From a bacterium (GTDB lineage Bacteria > SAR324 > XYD2-FULL-50-16), in the NCBI GenBank assembly GCA_018829445.1, contig JAHJTV010000035.1, positions 54,411-118,410 of the forward strand: a stretch of DNA of 64,000 nt, read 5' to 3'. The notes beneath the pieces were generated by a model. That model saw nothing but the letters and a program-made list of their open reading frames with translations, searched no databases and had not been told where the DNA came from. The translations under genes were made by a program, and so were the position numbers. Below are positions 18,134 to 27,571 of this stretch, one piece after another (positions within the stretch are counted from its first letter, which is position 1; each line of letters starts with the position of its first letter).

Positions 18134-19495
18134 CTATAAAATGTAGCGACTCAGATCCTGATCCTCAGCAATCTCGGAGAGACGATCCTGAACATATTGT
18201 CTCGTCAAAGTTATTGACTGCCCGGATATTTCCGGTGCAGTAAAACTAACCTCGTCCAACAGTTTTTCAAGAACTGCGTGTAAACGTCTGGCACCGATGT
18301 TTTCTGTTTGGGCATTAACTTCCGTTGAGATCTTAGCGATTTCGTCAATTGCATCGTCTCTGAATTCTATTGTTACGCCTTCTGTTTTCATGAGTTCAAC
18401 ATATTGGCGGACCAGCGAGTTTTTGGGTTCGGTCAGAATTCGAACAAAATCATCTTTAGACAATGATTTCAGTTCAACACGGATCGGAAAACGCCCCTGC
18501 ATTTCAGGAATCAGATCCGATGGTTTTGCCACATGAAAGGCGCCTGCTGCGATAAACAGAATATGATCGGTGCGTACCGGTCCATATTTTGTATTAACCG
18601 TGCTGCCTTCAACAATCGGTAAAAGATCGCGTTGAACCCCTTCCCGTGACACTTCTCCGCCACTCCGAAAACTATCACTTTTGCTGGTGATTTTGTCTAT
18701 TTCATCAAGGAAAATAATCCCGGATTGTTCCACCAGTTTTATAGCATCAGCATTGATATCATCGGTATCCAGGAGCTTTTCCGCCTCCTCCTGCTCAAAT
18801 ATCTTTCTCGCTTCCCCTACGGTTACTTTTCTTTTTTTCGTTTGTTTTGGCAGAAAGCTGGACATCATATCCTTGATATTGATATCCATGCCTTCACTGC
18901 CCGTTATTGGGAAGAATTCAATGCTGGGGCCCATTGATCCTTTTTTGACACTGACTTCAATTACCTTGTCCTCCAGTTCTCCCTTGGCAAGCTTATCCGC
19001 GAACCGATTACGAAGATTGGAGTCGTCACGAATCTGGGTGTCCACATCAGCATTTGGATTAGCAGGAGAAGAGGGAATCAACATCTCCAGAATTCTGGAG
19101 TCAACATTTGCTTTTGCTTTTTCCCTAACGGCATCCATCGATTCCTTTCGGGTCAAACCAATACCGATTTCCGTAAGATCACGAATCATGCTTTCGACGT
19201 CGCGCCCTACGTAGCCAACTTCAGTGAATTTTGATGCTTCCACTTTGATAAAAGGAGCATTCACCAGCTTGGAGATGCGGCGGGCTATTTCGGTCTTACC
19301 TACCCCTGTGGGACCTATCATAATTATATTTTTGGGCATGATCTCTTCTTGAAGATCTTCCGGAACCTGCATTCTTCTCCAGCGATTTCTTAGAGCAATG
19401 GCAACGCAGCGTTTGGCATCATGCTGTCCGACAATATACTTATCTAAAAATTTTACAATATCACTTGGAATCAAGGTTTTTTCATCGATTTTCAC
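18134..19495 (-). CDS. hslU: HslU, ATPase subunit of the HslVU protease
   Basis: AAA+ unfoldase that feeds the HslV peptidase, 453 residues, normal length. It has Walker A GPTGVGKTE (61-69), Walker B GIIFLDEID, an intermediate I-domain (about 110-240), sensor and arginine segments (AAGAFH, PEMQGRFPIRVEL), and the C-terminal LSRYIL tail that inserts into HslV to activate it. It lies 29 bases after hslV on the same strand. Confidence 0.97.
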   Translation of the reverse strand: MKIDEKTLIPSDIVKFLDKYIVGQHDAKRCVAIALRNRWRRMQVPEDLQEEIMPKNIIMIGPTGVGKTEIARRISKLVNAPFIKVEASKFTEVGYVGRDVESMIRDLTEIGIGLTRKESMDAVREKAKANVDSRILEMLIPSSPANPNADVDTQIRDDSNLRNRFADKLAKGELEDKVIEVSVKKGSMGPSIEFFPITGSEGMDINIKDMMSSFLPKQTKKRKVTVGEARKIFEQEEAEKLLDTDDINADAIKLVEQSGIIFLDEIDKITSKSDSFRSGGEVSREGVQRDLLPIVEGSTVNTKYGPVRTDHILFIAAGAFHVAKPSDLIPEMQGRFPIRVELKSLSKDDFVRILTEPKNSLVRQYVELMKTEGVTIEFRDDAIDEIAKISTEVNAQTENIGARRLHAVLEKLLDEVSFTAPEISGQSITLTRQYVQDRLSEIAEDQDLSRYIL

Positions 19496-19524
19496 AATTC
19501 CTCTTTTACTATAAGCTTTAAAAG

Positions 19525-20052
19525 TTATTTTGCGTCTATTTCTTCAACATTGAGATTGGGATTAGTGTAGATGCAAATTGAAGCTGCAATTGCCATCGAT
19601 TTTTCCACAACCTCTCTGGCACTCAAATTGGTGTTTTCCATAAGGGCACGGGCGGAAGCCAGGGCAAACTGTCCTCCTGATCCAATGGCCAATATGCCAT
19701 CATCAGGTTCGATAACATCACCGTTTCCTGAAATGATCAACGATTGTTCCGCATCAGCAACAGCTAACAGGGCTTCCAGATTTCTGAGCATTTTTTGTGT
19801 TCGCCAATCCTTTGCCAACTCCACTGCAGATCTCACCAGATTTCCATTATATTCTTCAAGTTTTGCATCAAACTTTTCAAATAAAGTAAACGCATCTGCG
19901 GTTGATCCTGCAAATCCTGCAAGAATTTTATTATTATACGTCTTTCTGATCTTTCGGGCATTCGATTTCATCACGGTATTTCCCAGGGTGACTTGACCGT
20001 CGCCTGCGATCACCACTTTGTTGTTTTTTCGGACACAGAGTATTGTAGTCAT
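19525..20052 (-). CDS. hslV: HslV, proteasome-like peptidase subunit
   Basis: The 175-residue N-terminal-nucleophile peptidase. After removal of Met1, Thr2 in TTILCVR becomes the catalytic residue. GDGQVTLG, the conserved lysine-rich KSNARKIRK segment, and [17 protein letters not shown] [11 protein letters not shown] are typical. It has no propeptide, as expected. Ten bases separate it from rlmE upstream and 29 from hslU downstream, so it is co-transcribed with both. Confidence 0.97.
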   Translation of the reverse strand: MTTILCVRKNNKVVIAGDGQVTLGNTVMKSNARKIRKTYNNKILAGFAGSTADAFTLFEKFDAKLEEYNGNLVRSAVELAKDWRTQKMLRNLEALLAVADAEQSLIISGNGDVIEPDDGILAIGSGGQFALASARALMENTNLSAREVVEKSMAIAASICIYTNPNLNVEEIDAK

Positions 20053-20062
20053 TAAATTTCTC

Positions 20063-20650
20063 TCATTTATTTTTCAAGTTTAATCCCAATAAAAAAATCT
20101 CTCTACTTTCATTTCTTGAGCTTTTTGGTTTTATAATTTTAACCTTATCATATTCGTCCCGCATTTGCTTCAGTAATTGATCGAACGTCTCACCCTGAAA
20201 AATCTTGACCAGAGTTGCTCCCTTTTTTTTCAGATTATCTTGAGCGACAAGCAGAGCCATCTGACATAATTGAAATGAGCGGGCAGCATCTACGCTTTTA
20301 TTACCGGTGGTATTAGGAGCCATATCGCTGCAGACCAAGTCAAAACTGGGCGCAAAGCTGGCCGTAATTGACAGGTCCAATTCGTTGATATCGCCGTGGA
20401 CGAATCTCATATTGTCTGCTAATTGAATCTTAAGTGGTGTTCGATCAACACCGAGGACTATCCCGTTTGCACCAATTTTTTTTGAGATATACTGCATCCA
20501 ACTGCCGGGATAACAACCAAGATCAATGATTTTATCACCCTGTTTGATCAATTTGTGCTTAACATCAATCTCTTCCAGTTTAAATGCCGACCGTGCAACA
20601 TATCCCTCTTTTTTCGCTTTTTTAAAATAGTGGTCCTGAACCTGTTTCAT
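20063..20650 (-). CDS. rlmE: 23S rRNA (uridine-2552) 2'-O-methyltransferase
   Basis: RrmJ/FtsJ-type SAM methyltransferase of 195 residues acting on U2552 of the large subunit. The catalytic tetrad can be placed: Lys24 (SAFKLEEI), Asp109 (CSDMAPN), Lys149 (LVKIFQG) and Glu184 (SREIFLL). SAM-binding motifs DLGCYPGSW and GVDRTPLK are present. It lies 18 bases after mazG in the minus-strand run. Confidence 0.95.
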   Translation of the reverse strand: MKQVQDHYFKKAKKEGYVARSAFKLEEIDVKHKLIKQGDKIIDLGCYPGSWMQYISKKIGANGIVLGVDRTPLKIQLADNMRFVHGDINELDLSITASFAPSFDLVCSDMAPNTTGNKSVDAARSFQLCQMALLVAQDNLKKKGATLVKIFQGETFDQLLKQMRDEYDKVKIIKPKSSRNESREIFLLGLNLKNK

Positions 20651-20668
20651 GAGTTGATATTGATCATA

Positions 20669-21424
20669 TTATTGTTTAGTCAGATTCCAGCGGGATTCCA
20701 TCTCTTCCATCGAAAGCGATTTTCCCTTTTCTGAAGCCTCATTGATTGCTTTTTCCAGGGATTCGAACCGTTGAATAAATTTATCATTTCCCTTTTTCAG
20801 GGCGACTTCAGGATTGATTTTATAAAACCTAGCCAAATTGGTTATCGTAAAGAGCAGATCTCCAATCTCCTCTTCAATTTTGGCTATATTGTTCACCTGC
20901 ATCTCCTGCTTTACTTCCTCCAACTCCTCTTCAACTTTGGCAAACACATCCCAAGCCGTTTCCCAGTCAAATCCCAAATTTGCGGCTTTTTTACTGATAG
21001 CCAGGGCATTCATCAATGAGGGGGAGCTGGCCATCATACAATTTTTGATGGAATCATCCTTTTTCTCTTTTGATTTAAGCTCCTGCCACTGCGTTGTCAG
21101 TTCTTTATCCGTCAACTCCCTTCCATTCTCTTTGAACACATGGGGGTGTCGAGCGACCATTTTGGTTGATATGGCGTCAACGATGTCATCAAAATTGAAA
21201 CGACCCTCTTCATCGGCAATTTGAGCATGTAGTGCTATCTGTAACAGAAGATCGCCCAGTTCCTCTTTCAGAGGGTTTCCCGTTCTTCCCTGCTTGATCT
21301 CTTCAATCACCTCCCAGGCTTCTTCCAGTATATAATGGATCAAAGAGGAATGGGTTTGTTTTTTATCCCAGGGACATCCGTCGGGAGATCGCAGCTTTTT
21401 AACAATATCAATCAGTTTTTTCAT
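20669..21424 (-). CDS. mazG: MazG nucleoside triphosphate pyrophosphohydrolase
   Basis: A full-length tandem MazG of 251 residues that hydrolyses (d)NTPs to monophosphates (housecleaning, stringent response). The N-terminal domain starts with LRSPDGCPWDKKQTH and carries the metal-binding EEAWEVIEE and EELGDLLLQ acidic helices; the second repeat shows EEIGDLLFTITNLAR. It is the first gene of the minus-strand run, so the promoter should lie in the 462-base spacer upstream. Confidence 0.94.
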   Translation of the reverse strand: MKKLIDIVKKLRSPDGCPWDKKQTHSSLIHYILEEAWEVIEEIKQGRTGNPLKEELGDLLLQIALHAQIADEEGRFNFDDIVDAISTKMVARHPHVFKENGRELTDKELTTQWQELKSKEKKDDSIKNCMMASSPSLMNALAISKKAANLGFDWETAWDVFAKVEEELEEVKQEMQVNNIAKIEEEIGDLLFTITNLARFYKINPEVALKKGNDKFIQRFESLEKAINEASEKGKSLSMEEMESRWNLTKQ

Positions 21425-21886
21425 GAATTAAGGGTTTTTTAGATGGGAGAACAGGTTCTGAAGAGAAGTTTGATTTTCGATTTGAATAAAATGGTGTAGC
21501 ATCCAGGGTATAAAAATTAAACCGCAAATTTGATGGTGATATGTAATCGATCAGTTGTCAATGATCTCAATGGATGTCAGATAAATCATATTTTTAATAT
21601 TGACCTATTCCTTAAACCACGGATCAAATAGTCTTTCGATTGCATGAAAGAGTTGGGGGGAACTCAACTGTGTGGATATCTTTACAAATTGGAACGGGAT
21701 TCAGAACTGAAGTCCCAAACGAAGCTTTAAGAAAGTCTTTGAATGCTCACCTCCGAACATTGGCGGTTGTTCTTTGAGTTACTTGGCTTGTATTATGCAA
21801 GGATAATCCGTTTGAAGATTGGACTCAGTTTAAAAAGCTGGTTCTAAATAACATGGATTTTTAAACGAAATAATAAAAATAAAGAG
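21425..21886. other. Divergent intergenic region, mazG / glycan locus
   Basis: These 462 bases without a gene separate the housekeeping run from the glycan locus. A possible -35 TTGACC at 21601 has no good -10 partner. GGCGGTTGTTC near 21763 recalls the RfaH ops element but lacks its core and was not accepted. Promoters for both directions must lie here; I cannot place them. Confidence 0.5.
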
Positions 21887-22978
21887 ATGGGAAAAAAAAC
21901 AGCTTTAATAACAGGGATTACCGGACAAGATGGTGCCTATTTGGCAGAATTTCTCCTGAAAAAGGGTTATGAAGTCCACGGTTTGAAAAGAAGAAGCTCC
22001 TCTTTTAATACCGCAAGAATCGACCATTTGTACAAAGATCCTCATGAAAAGGATTGTCAGTTTTTTCTTCATCACGGAGAACTGACGGATTCCACAAATC
22101 TCATAAGAAAGGTTCAGGAAATTCAACCTGATGAGATTTATAATCTGGGAGCTCAGAGTCATGTGCAAGTGTCCTTTGAAAATCCTGAATTTACTGCTGA
22201 TACTGACGCATTGGGAACCCTGAGATTATTGGAAGCAATTCGCTTGCTGAAAATGGCAGATAAAACCAAATTTTATCAAGCATCAACCAGTGAACTCTAT
22301 GGTTTGATTCAAGAGACTCCACAGACGGAAAAAACCCCCTTTTATCCAAGATCGCCGTATGCCTGTGCTAAGCTATATTCATATTGGATTACAGTCAACT
22401 ACAGAGAGGCTCACGATATTTTTGCCTGCAACGGAATCCTGTTTAATCATGAATCGCCCATCAGGGGAGAAACCTTTGTCACCAGAAAAATTACAAGAGC
22501 TGCGGCAAAAATATCTCTGGGATTGCAGGACAAGGTTTACCTGGGTAACCTGGATGCCAGCCGGGACTGGGGTCATGCCAAAGACTATGTTGTGGGGATG
22601 TGGCTGATGTTGCAGGTAGAAAAACCGGATGACTATGTATTGGCGACAGGAACGACAACAAAAGTTCGCGATTTCGTGCAACTGGCCTTTAAGGAAGTTG
22701 GGATCGATATTGAATGGAAGGGTAAAGGAGTGGATGAAGTCGGCATTGACAGGAAAACAGGAAAGACTCTGATTGAGGTCGATCCACGATATTTCAGACC
22801 CACTGAAGTCGAACTGTTAATGGGTGATCCCTCCAAAGCGAAAAAGAAGTTGGGTTGGATGCTCAAATACAACCTGGAAGACCTGGTGAAAGATATGGTA
22901 AAGTTTGATCTGGCAGCTGCCAAACGAGACGAGCATCTGGTTAACGGTGGATATACTGTTAAAAACTATTTTGAATGA
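21887..22978 (+). CDS. gmd: GDP-mannose 4,6-dehydratase
   Basis: Converts GDP-mannose to GDP-4-keto-6-deoxymannose, the precursor of fucose, D-rhamnose, perosamine or colitose. At 363 residues it is of normal length. The Rossmann motif [15 protein letters not shown] starts at residue 10, the NADP-selective [10 protein letters not shown] follows, and the catalytic Ser/Tyr/Lys sit in STSELYG and SPYACAK. It is the first gene of the glycan block. No reductase, aminotransferase or epimerase specific for its product, and no GDP-mannose supply gene, is in the window. Confidence 0.95.
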   Translation: MGKKTALITGITGQDGAYLAEFLLKKGYEVHGLKRRSSSFNTARIDHLYKDPHEKDCQFFLHHGELTDSTNLIRKVQEIQPDEIYNLGAQSHVQVSFENPEFTADTDALGTLRLLEAIRLLKMADKTKFYQASTSELYGLIQETPQTEKTPFYPRSPYACAKLYSYWITVNYREAHDIFACNGILFNHESPIRGETFVTRKITRAAAKISLGLQDKVYLGNLDASRDWGHAKDYVVGMWLMLQVEKPDDYVLATGTTTKVRDFVQLAFKEVGIDIEWKGKGVDEVGIDRKTGKTLIEVDPRYFRPTEVELLMGDPSKAKKKLGWMLKYNLEDLVKDMVKFDLAAAKRDEHLVNGGYTVKNYFE

Positions 22979-23077
22979 AGAAGTTCGCTTATCTTTATTC
23001 TATCTGAAGTAAATGGAAAATTAGAGGGTCACGCATCCTTTATCGATTAATGATCTAGTAAGGAATTTGGAGAAAAA

Positions 23078-24118
23078 ATGTTAAATAATAGTACCATACT
23101 GATTACCGGGGGTACCGGTTCTTTTGGTAAGAAAATGGTCCAGATAATATTGGATAAGTATAAGCCCAAGAAATTGATCATTTTTAGTCGAGATGAACTC
23201 AAACAATTTGAAATGTCTCAACGATGGAGTATGAAAAAGTATCCCTGTATCCGTTATTTTTTGGGAGATGTCAGGGATTATGAGAGATTGGTCAGAGCGT
23301 TTAATAATGTGGACTATGTGATTCATGCGGCTGCCTTAAAACAAGTTCCTGCTGCAGAATATAATCCTGAAGAATTCATAAAGACCAATATTAATGGAGC
23401 AATGAATGTAATTGATGCGGCTCTGCAAAATGACGTAAAGAAAGTCATTGCCTTGTCCACCGATAAAGCGTGTAATCCTATCAATCTTTATGGGGCAACA
23501 AAGCTGTGTTCAGATAAGCTGTTTACTGCGGCAAATGTATACAAAAGCGTAGAAATGGCAACAACCTTTGCAGTAGTTCGTTATGGAAACGTGGTTGGCA
23601 GTAGGGGATCAGTTGTACCTTTCTTTAAAGAACGCAGGCAGACAGGATCACTTCCAATAACTGATCCCCGTATGACTCGATTTTGGATTACACTGGATCA
23701 AGGAGTTCATTTTGTACTCAGGGTGTTAGAACTAGCAAAAGGTGGTGAAATTTTTGTTCCCAAAATACCTTCCATGAAAATAACCGATCTGGCAAAAGCA
23801 ATCGCTCCAGATTGTAAACAGGAAACCGTGGGCATTCGACCGGGTGAAAAGATCCATGAATCATTAATTGGTGAGGATGAAGGAAGACACACAATTGAAT
23901 ATAATGAGTGTTATGTGGTTGGGTCGTCATTGACGGATGTGAAAAAGTCTTCACATCTGGAAGAAGGCGGCAAAGTATGCGAGGAAGGATTTAGTTATGT
24001 TTCCGATCAAAACAATCAACTAATTTCCATCGATGAATTAAAAGCGATGATTGATAAAATCGAGGATGACTACAGTATCGAAACGAACAGATGGTCCATG
24101 GACGATGTTCCCCAATAA
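23078..24118 (+). CDS. pseB: UDP-GlcNAc 4,6-dehydratase (5-inverting)
   Basis: First step of pseudaminic acid synthesis: UDP-GlcNAc to UDP-2-acetamido-2,6-dideoxy-L-arabino-hexos-4-ulose. A 346-residue short-chain dehydrogenase with GGTGSFGKKM at the N terminus, IIFSRDELKQ following the second strand, and the PseB-type active site STDKACNPINLYGATK, which keeps the Asp/Lys and Tyr/Lys residues. A Shine-Dalgarno (AAGGAATTTGGAG) precedes the ATG. The aminotransferase that uses its product is the C-terminal half of the next gene. Confidence 0.94.
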   Translation: MLNNSTILITGGTGSFGKKMVQIILDKYKPKKLIIFSRDELKQFEMSQRWSMKKYPCIRYFLGDVRDYERLVRAFNNVDYVIHAAALKQVPAAEYNPEEFIKTNINGAMNVIDAALQNDVKKVIALSTDKACNPINLYGATKLCSDKLFTAANVYKSVEMATTFAVVRYGNVVGSRGSVVPFFKERRQTGSLPITDPRMTRFWITLDQGVHFVLRVLELAKGGEIFVPKIPSMKITDLAKAIAPDCKQETVGIRPGEKIHESLIGEDEGRHTIEYNECYVVGSSLTDVKKSSHLEEGGKVCEEGFSYVSDQNNQLISIDELKAMIDKIEDDYSIETNRWSMDDVPQ

Positions 24119-24146
24119 TCCAACCTCATTGAAATAATCAGTGGCA

Positions 24147-26249
24147 ATGAAGAAAAAACTTTTGATTACAGGGGTTAGTGGGTTACTGGGAAGCAACCTC
24201 GCCCACTACTTCAAAGACAGATACCACGTATATGGACTGTATCGATCTCATCGCGTGGATTTTGAGAGGATCCAAACGCTACCTTGCGATCTTACCTCTG
24301 AAAGTCAGACTAAACAGGTTTTATCAGATATAGATCCGGATATTGTCATTCATTGTGCTTCACTTACAAATGTGGATCAATGCGAGATGGAGCAGGAACA
24401 TACCCGAGATGTCAATGTTAAAGCCACATGTTATGTTAGGGAAAGTATATCAGACCAAACTGCATTAATATACATTTCTTCAGATTCAGTTTACGAAGGA
24501 AAAGAAGGATCTGCCACAGAAGATGAACAGATTAACCCTCAAAACTGCTATGGTCGCACAAAACTGGAAGGTGAACTGGAGGTGCTAAAGCATTCCAATT
24601 CGCTTGTACTGAGGACCAACATTTTTGGATGGAATGTTCTGGATAAAAAAAGTTTGGGGGAGTGGTTACTTGACGAATTGCAGGGGCAAAGGCCGATTAA
24701 TGGATTTATGGATGCTTCCTTCTCCACCATCTATACTTTTGAATTGGCGAAAATCATTGATATGGTGATCCAAAAAGAAATAAAGGGAGTTTATAATTGT
24801 GGAAGTTCTAATAACTGCACCAAATATCAGTTCGCGTTGTCTTTGGCTGAAAAATTTGGATTTTCAACAAAGCTCGTGAATCCAATCTCAGTTGATGAAT
24901 ACCCATTTAGGGCTAAGCGTGGTAAAAATCTGTCTTTGAAAAGTAATAAGATAGAAAAAGTATTGAAAATTAAAATGCCGACAATTGAGCATTCAATCGA
25001 GTGCTTTTACCGAGATTACCATTCAAGGTTACCACATTACTTAAAAAAAGAGTTCACACGAGTCATCACAAAAAACGGTAAAATCCCATATGGGCGTCAA
25101 TGGATTGATGGTTCTGATATTGAAGCTGTGTCAGAGGTTTTACGATCCGATTGGATAACTCAAGGCCCTAAAATTACTGAATTTGAAAGAGCATTGTGCG
25201 ATTATACAGGAGCCAAGTACGGAACTGCCGTTAATTCAGGCACTTCAGCTCTGCATATATGCTGTTTGGCTGCTGGAATAAAGCCGGGGGATGAAGTGAT
25301 TACTTCACCAATTACGTTTGTCGCTTCAGCCAATTGTGTTCGTTATTGCGGTGGTACGCCGATTTTTGCTGATATTGACCTCAAAACTTATAACATTGAT
25401 CCGAAAGAGCTGGAGAAAAGGATTACAGAAAAAACAAAAGCGGTTATACCTGTTCATTTTGCCGGTCAAAGTTGTGATTTGAGCGTAATAAGGCAGGTTG
25501 TTAAAGCTGCTGAAAACCGTTTCGGGCATAAAATTTGGATTATCGAAGACGCGAGCCACGCATTGGGTTCTCGGTATAAAGGTCATGAGGTCGGGTCATG
25601 TGTCTATTCGGATATGACAGTGTTGAGCTTTCATCCTGTGAAGCATATTACAACCGGGGAAGGTGGGGCTGTGTTCACCAATCAAGCAGAACTGGATGAG
25701 AGATTAAAACTGTTTCGTAGTCATGGAATTACGAGCCATCCCGATAAGATGCAGCAGAATCTTGGAACATGGTACTACGAACAGCAGGAATTGGGGTTCA
25801 ACTATCGAATAACTGACATTCAGGCTGTTTTGGGTTCGTCTCAAATTAAAAAACTGAAGCGATTCAAAGAACGCAGAAGAGAGATTGTTGATCGTTACAA
25901 TGAAAAATTTAAATGTTTGGCAAATGTGACAATCCCATATGAAAACGAAAGCTGTAATTCAAACTTTCATCTTTATGTATTACTTTTTGATTTTGAAAAA
26001 ATGGGAATTAACAAAAACGAATTTATGAGTAGCCTTAGGGAGCGGAGTGTTTTTACTCAGGTTCATTATATCCCGGTCCACACTCAACCCTACTATCGTG
26101 ACTTATATGCTTATAAGTGGGGTGATTTTCCGAATGCTGAACAATATTTTCAAAGATGTCTTTCTTTTCCCTTATTTCCGGCATTGCATGATAAAGAGAT
26201 TGAAACAGTTATACAGGCAGTTACTTTTTTATCCCAAAGGAGAATATGA
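24147..26249 (+). CDS. Fusion: RmlD-like SDR + PseC aminotransferase
   Basis: One 700-residue frame carries two enzymes. Residues about 5-295 form an RmlD-like NAD(P)-dependent short-chain dehydrogenase (GVSGLLGSN, catalytic Tyr and Lys in YGRTK, C-terminal sugar-nucleotide segment). Residues about 315-700 form a DegT-type aminotransferase closest to PseC (PYGRQWIDGSDIEAV, NSGTSALH, ASHALGSRYKG, PLP lysine in SFHPVKHITTGEGG). PseC makes UDP-4-amino-4,6-dideoxy-N-acetyl-altrosamine from the PseB product. The role of the SDR half is not clear. The start may be ATG 24147 or GTG 24141, with no clear ribosome site. The stop overlaps the next start (ATGA). Nothing between the halves suggests a lost stop or missing base. 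Confidence 0.9.
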   Translation: MKKKLLITGVSGLLGSNLAHYFKDRYHVYGLYRSHRVDFERIQTLPCDLTSESQTKQVLSDIDPDIVIHCASLTNVDQCEMEQEHTRDVNVKATCYVRESISDQTALIYISSDSVYEGKEGSATEDEQINPQNCYGRTKLEGELEVLKHSNSLVLRTNIFGWNVLDKKSLGEWLLDELQGQRPINGFMDASFSTIYTFELAKIIDMVIQKEIKGVYNCGSSNNCTKYQFALSLAEKFGFSTKLVNPISVDEYPFRAKRGKNLSLKSNKIEKVLKIKMPTIEHSIECFYRDYHSRLPHYLKKEFTRVITKNGKIPYGRQWIDGSDIEAVSEVLRSDWITQGPKITEFERALCDYTGAKYGTAVNSGTSALHICCLAAGIKPGDEVITSPITFVASANCVRYCGGTPIFADIDLKTYNIDPKELEKRITEKTKAVIPVHFAGQSCDLSVIRQVVKAAENRFGHKIWIIEDASHALGSRYKGHEVGSCVYSDMTVLSFHPVKHITTGEGGAVFTNQAELDERLKLFRSHGITSHPDKMQQNLGTWYYEQQELGFNYRITDIQAVLGSSQIKKLKRFKERRREIVDRYNEKFKCLANVTIPYENESCNSNFHLYVLLFDFEKMGINKNEFMSSLRERSVFTQVHYIPVHTQPYYRDLYAYKWGDFPNAEQYFQRCLSFPLFPALHDKEIETVIQAVTFLSQRRI

Positions 26250-27562
26250 AACTTGAGAATAGTCTTAGATATCAAGAACGTGCAAAATCAAGGATTCCAG
26301 GTGTAACACAGCTGTTATCAAAAAGACCGGATCAGTTTTCTTTAGGTGTTTGGCCGGGTTATTACAAAAAAGCTAAAGGCGTCGAAATCTGGGATTTAGA
26401 TGATAATCGTTATATAGACATGAGTATCGGAGGCATTGGTGCAAATGTATTGGGATATGCTGATGATGATGTAGATAATGCAGTAATGGAAGCAATAAAG
26501 AATGGTTCCAGCAGTTCCTTAAACTGCCCTGAGGAGATTGAACTGGCAGATCTTCTTTGCCAAATCCACCCCTGGGCTGATATGGCAAGGTTTTCCAGAA
26601 CCGGTGGTGAGGCGATGGCAATTGCAGTCCGGATTGCGAGAGCCTATACCGGTAAAGATGTGGTTGCTTTTTGCGGCTATCATGGATGGCATGATTGGTA
26701 TTTGGCTGCAAATCTTCAATCTAAAAATGCACTTGGGCAACATCTATTATCAGGATTAAATCCGAATGGTGTGCCCAAAGGATTAATGGGAACGTCTGTC
26801 CCCTTCCAATATAATAAAATTGAGGAGCTGCAAAAGATCGTTTCTGATCGAAAAAATGAGATAGCTGCCATTGTTTTGGAACCGATTCGCAGCGAGAAAC
26901 CGATACCGGGATTCTTGGAGAGTGTAAGACAGATTGCCGACGAAATCGGAGCTGTTCTAATTGTCGATGAAATCTCATCAGGATTAAGATTGAATTCAGG
27001 TGGTGCACATCTGGTGTTAAATCTGGAGCCGGATATATCGGTTTTTTCTAAAGCACTTGGAAATGGATATCCAATCAGTGCAATCATCGGTAAAGGCCCT
27101 ATAATGCGAGCTTCAGAATCAACGTTTATCAGCAGTACCAATTGGACGGAAAGAACAGGTTCCGCAGCCGCGATTGCTTGTCTAAAAAAACATGAAAAAC
27201 TGAACGTTGGAGAGCATTTAGTATTGATAGGGGATCTGGTTCAAAAAGGTTGGCAAGAAACGGCTAATCAGCATGGATTGAAAATTTCTGTTAATGGTAT
27301 TTCTCCCCTCAGCCATTTTCAGTTTGGCTATGATAATGCGTTGGTTTTAAAGGCTTATTTTATTCAATTGATGATGGAGAGAGGGTTCCTGGCATCCAAC
27401 CTGTTTTACGCCATGGCTGCTCATTCAAAGGAGCATGTAGCTCAATATATCGTAGCTATTAATTCGACGTTTGAAATAATTGCTGCGGATAATGAACAAG
27501 GAATAGTTCCACAAAAATTGAAAGGGAGACCATCCAACCCGGGCTTTAAGAGATTAACCTGA
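26246..27562 (+). CDS. Class III PLP aminotransferase (glutamate-1-semialdehyde aminomutase-like)
   Basis: A 438-residue fold-type I, class III aminotransferase. It shows the TGGEAMAIAVRIARA cofactor-phosphate segment, GYHGWHDWY, the IVDEISSGLRL aspartate motif and PLP lysine 269 in FSKALGNGYP. It resembles HemL-type proteins, but its position inside the pseudaminic acid cluster, translationally coupled to the SDR-PseC fusion, points to a sugar or small-molecule amination in the glycan pathway rather than haem synthesis. The exact substrate is unknown. Confidence 0.85.
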   Translation: MKLENSLRYQERAKSRIPGVTQLLSKRPDQFSLGVWPGYYKKAKGVEIWDLDDNRYIDMSIGGIGANVLGYADDDVDNAVMEAIKNGSSSSLNCPEEIELADLLCQIHPWADMARFSRTGGEAMAIAVRIARAYTGKDVVAFCGYHGWHDWYLAANLQSKNALGQHLLSGLNPNGVPKGLMGTSVPFQYNKIEELQKIVSDRKNEIAAIVLEPIRSEKPIPGFLESVRQIADEIGAVLIVDEISSGLRLNSGGAHLVLNLEPDISVFSKALGNGYPISAIIGKGPIMRASESTFISSTNWTERTGSAAAIACLKKHEKLNVGEHLVLIGDLVQKGWQETANQHGLKISVNGISPLSHFQFGYDNALVLKAYFIQLMMERGFLASNLFYAMAAHSKEHVAQYIVAINSTFEIIAADNEQGIVPQKLKGRPSNPGFKRLT

Positions 27563-27571
27563 TTAAAAAAA

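Noticed and set aside
21755..21775. Possible RfaH ops/JUMPstart element before the glycan locus
   Set aside because: GGCGGTTGTTC lacks the GGCGGTAG core, and no surrounding JUMPstart sequence is visible.
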